Source: Brevibacillus_H sp049846925
GTDB taxonomy: Bacteria > Bacillota > Bacilli > Brevibacillales > Brevibacillaceae
DNA: 64,000 nt
Direction: 5' to 3'
Assembly (NCBI RefSeq): GCF_049846925.1
Contig: NZ_JBNCMT010000007.1
Location: forward strand, 62,001-126,000
Position 1 is the first letter of the stretch, and the number at the start of each line of letters is the position of its first letter. The notes under the pieces were generated by a model. That model was not told the DNA's origin. It saw only the letters and a program-made list of their open reading frames with translations, and did no database searches. Made by a program: the position numbers and the translations under genes. Shown here one piece after another: positions 62,254 to 64,000 of this stretch.

Positions 62254-62532
62254 GTGAACAAGTGGAAAATGAGTTTTCTTTCCGCTGCTCTCGTGCTTTC
62301 CATGGCGATTCCTACTCTGGCAAATGCGGAAGTAAGGAAGCCACCTGCTGATGGCTTCACTAAAACAAGTACCACCCCGCCAACACGACCTGGCATTCCT
62401 GTGGAGTTCCAAAAATTTCTCCAAGAACTCCATGCGAAACTGGCAAAAGGAGAAATTACCCGCGAGCAGTATAATCGGATGTTACTGGATTGGATCAAGG
62501 AACACTCCACCAATCCAAAAGACAAAAAATAA
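62254..62532 (+). CDS. Small secreted protein, unknown
   Basis: Protein of 92 residues with a signal peptide (SFLSAALVLSMAIPTLANAE) and a short mature part with a Pro/Thr-rich stretch and a helical end (FQKFLQELHAKLAKGEITREQYNRMLLDWIKEH). GTG start at 62254 after AAAGGAGTG. Uses an ordinary signal peptidase I site (ANA-E), unlike its neighbours. Lies between the two identical calY copies; function unknown, possibly a matrix accessory. Confidence 0.75.
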   Translation: MNKWKMSFLSAALVLSMAIPTLANAEVRKPPADGFTKTSTTPPTRPGIPVEFQKFLQELHAKLAKGEITREQYNRMLLDWIKEHSTNPKDKK

Positions 62533-62549
62533 GCTTGATAAAGGAAGAG

Positions 62550-62579
62550 ACCTTCACCGCAGTTTGGTGAAGGTTTTTT
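62550..62579 (+). terminator. Terminator after small secreted protein gene
   Basis: ACCTTCACC pairs with GGTGAAGGT, loop GCAGTTT, then T-run. Confidence 0.88.
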
Positions 62580-62583
62580 AGTA

Positions 62584-62695
62584 TCATTCCTCAGGATGAT
62601 ATTGATGATAAGGCAGTTGTAGGGAAATTGCGACTTGTGTGATCTAAATCTTCATCACGAAGATGGAAGTTAAGATTTTCGGTTCCAAGTACAAT
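62584..62695 (+). promoter_or_regulatory. Island promoter C (calY copy 2)
   Basis: Upstream element TCATTC-CTCA-GGATGA (62584-62599), middle block CAGTTGTA (62614-62621), CTTCATCACGAAGATGGAAG (62650-62669), GAAGTT then 18 bp to -10 TACAAT (62690-62695). Confidence 0.72.
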
Positions 62696-62746
62696 AAATT
62701 CAAGTAGCAAACAGGTATTGCTAACTAAAAAATGGAGGGATTCATA

Positions 62747-63340
62747 ATGAGCTTAAAAAAACAATTCGCGCTTACTTTGGCTTCTGTAGGTTTGGGTGCA
62801 GCACTCATCGGTGGAGGAACGTTCGCATACTTCAGTGACACTGCAGAAGTGAACAACACATTCGCAGCTGGTACGTTGGACCTTGCTGTAAATCCATCTG
62901 TAGTGTTCGACATTACTGACATGAAACCAGGTGACTGGGCAAACAGAATCTATACAATCGAAAATAACGGGACGCTCGACATCGGCAGCGTGTACCTTAC
63001 TACTGAATACAATGTAACTGACGCAAAAGGTGACAACGGTAATGCTGACCTTGGCGACCACATCTACGTGAACGTGAAATGGAATCTGGATAACGGAACA
63101 TTCCCAGTATTCAACAAGTCCTTCAGTGAGTTGAAAGCATTGACTGGATCTGACCGCCCTAACATCGCTGAAGCATACTTCACTGCAACTGGCACACACC
63201 TTCCTCCTGGAGACCTGGATGACATCATCGTGCAAGTTGAGTTCCGTGACAACGGCCAGGACCAAAACGTATTCCAAGGCGACAAACTTGACGTGAAATG
63301 GAAGTTTGAAGCAACTCAAACTGATGGCGAAGAAAAATAA
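62747..63340 (+). CDS. calY: CalY/TasA-family fibre protein, copy 2
   Basis: Encodes 197 residues identical to copy 1 at 61486. By reading the two genes side by side I count six base differences, all synonymous. Similarity continues past the stop into the terminator. Unlike copy 1 it has its own full regulated promoter and no linked peptidase gene. GGAGGG upstream of ATG 62747. Confidence 0.92.
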   Translation: MSLKKQFALTLASVGLGAALIGGGTFAYFSDTAEVNNTFAAGTLDLAVNPSVVFDITDMKPGDWANRIYTIENNGTLDIGSVYLTTEYNVTDAKGDNGNADLGDHIYVNVKWNLDNGTFPVFNKSFSELKALTGSDRPNIAEAYFTATGTHLPPGDLDDIIVQVEFRDNGQDQNVFQGDKLDVKWKFEATQTDGEEK

Positions 63341-63352
63341 GAATGATTTACC

Positions 63353-63380
63353 AAAAGGTGGGCATTTGCCTACCTTTTGT
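63353..63380 (+). terminator. Terminator after calY copy 2
   Basis: AAAAGGTGGGC pairs with GCCTACCTTTT (one mismatch); diverged version of the terminator after copy 1. Confidence 0.75.
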
Positions 63381-63436
63381 AATTGTGTCGGATGCACACA
63401 AGCGATCGTAACAAATGAACTCATCGAACCCTGATC

Positions 63437-63549
63437 TCATACTTCAGGATGATAATAGAGATAAACCAGTTGTATTCATAATTACAACCCATGTGAATAC
63501 ATACTTCATCACGGAGATGGAAGTTGGATAACTTGGTAATTTGTACAAT
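63437..63549 (+). promoter_or_regulatory. Island promoter D (calY copy 3)
   Basis: Upstream element TCATAC-TTCA-GGATGA (63437-63452), middle block CCAGTTGTA (63466-63474), CTTCATCACGGAGATGGAAG (63504-63523), GAAGTT then 18 bp to -10 TACAAT (63544-63549). Confidence 0.72.
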
Positions 63550-63611
63550 GAGTACAAGAAGTACAAGAAGTAATGAGTTTACTTTCTATTAAAAACTTGG
63601 AGGGATTAGAC

Positions 63612-64000
63612 GTGAGCTTAAAAAAACAATTCGCACTTACTTTAGCATCAGTAGGATTAGGAGCAGCACTTATCGGTGGGGGAACTTTTGCATACTTCAG
63701 TGACACAGCAGAAGTGAACAATACTTTCGCAGCAGGGACTCTTGATCTCTCTGTAGATCCAACAGTAGTTTTCGATGTTAGCAATTTGAAACCAGGCGAC
63801 TCCATGGAAAGAAACTTCAAATTAATCAACTCTGGCTCCTTGGATATTAATGAAGTATTAATGAAAATGAACTATACAGTTACGGATGCAAATGGCAATA
63901 ACGCTGGTGAAGATTTGGCAGACCATCTTCGTGTAGAATTCCTGACTGCAGATGGAGAATTGGTATTCTGGAAAGACAAATTGTCTGACCTGACTGACCA
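63612..64000 (+). CDS. calY: CalY/TasA-family fibre protein, copy 3 (3' truncated by window)
   Basis: GTG start at 63612 after GGAGGG; the frame stays open to the window end (129 complete codons). The first about 46 residues equal copies 1 and 2 (through AAGTLDL) although codons differ, then the sequence diverges (FDVSNLKPGDSMERNFKLINSGSLDI), closer to classical CalY/TasA. A paralogue with an older split and a conserved signal peptide. Confidence 0.9.
   Translation, partial: MSLKKQFALTLASVGLGAALIGGGTFAYFSDTAEVNNTFAAGTLDLSVDPTVVFDVSNLKPGDSMERNFKLINSGSLDINEVLMKMNYTVTDANGNNAGEDLADHLRVEFLTADGELVFWKDKLSDLTD

Noticed and set aside
62753..63424. Minus-strand ORF of 223 residues opposite calY copy 2 (and a twin opposite copy 1)
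   Set aside because: Fully antisense to calY, cysteine- and valine-rich nonsense composition; arises from the codon bias of the highly expressed plus-strand gene.

Overview
The window looks like chromosomal DNA of an endospore-forming Bacillales, most likely a Brevibacillus or close relative. This is inferred from content: a gerA/B/C germinant receptor operon, the RocR/sigma-54 arginine regulon, Bacillus-type CadC/CadA, YrrT, DUF2292 and SipW/CalY (TasA-family) proteins, strong AGGAGG ribosome sites and many GTG/TTG starts. No rRNA, tRNA, CRISPR array, prophage or full insertion sequence was seen. The first gene (potB) and the last gene (a third calY) are cut by the window edges.

Layout. 1-2.65 kb: polyamine ABC transporter potBCD. 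2.7-5.5 kb: divergent cadA/cadC metal resistance pair around one shared operator. 5.6-7 kb: a lipoprotein and NikR. 7-9.2 kb: sulfur-themed genes (cysteine dioxygenase, YrrT methyltransferase, and an alpha/beta hydrolase behind a structured leader). 9.2-12.4 kb: a secreted coiled-coil protein behind direct repeats, followed by an OmpR-type two-component system. 12.4-18.3 kb: arginine/ornithine catabolism (permease, rocR, rocD, rocG) with sigma-54 promoters and arrays of 15-bp RocR-like sites. 18.4-22.1 kb: ArsB-type permease and a transglutaminase-like membrane protein. 22.1-26.9 kb: sulfate uptake regulon (Rrf2 regulator, DUF2292, sbp-cysT-cysW-cysA). 27-30.7 kb: ger operon. 30.8-35.1 kb: tandem GNAT protein and nosD-L-Y-F without nosZ.

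35.1-41.8 kb is a signalling block: a class II cyclic-di-GMP riboswitch and terminator lead into a universal stress protein, a zinc-ribbon/PAS/GAF/GGDEF diguanylate cyclase, a chemoreceptor and a STAS protein, followed by a ResA-like protein and an HD-GYP protein. 41.9-46.6 kb: thioredoxin, an ECF-like sigma factor, a second-type ClpP, a LysR regulator with citrate synthase, and a DUF2935 protein. 46.7-52.5 kb (minus strand): DUF4129/DUF58/MoxR operon, and an MFS exporter with its ArsR-type regulator.

52.7-64 kb appears to be an extracellular-fibre (TasA/CalY-type) island. It starts with a NarL-type two-component system and a degenerate HD-GYP protein, then a small zinc-ribbon protein and a 141-bp MITE-like element. 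Two SipW signal peptidase operons follow: one with a TasA-like/beta-helix fusion, a divergent TasA-like protein and a Pro/Thr-repeat protein; the other leading to calY. Two more calY genes follow. Four transcription units in this island share one elaborate promoter layout: a palindrome about 100 bp (120 bp in one case) before the -10, a middle block, and a GATG-GAAGWT element exactly 18 bp before TACAAT. This suggests a single activator and is, with the duplicated sulfur leader, the most novel signal in the window.
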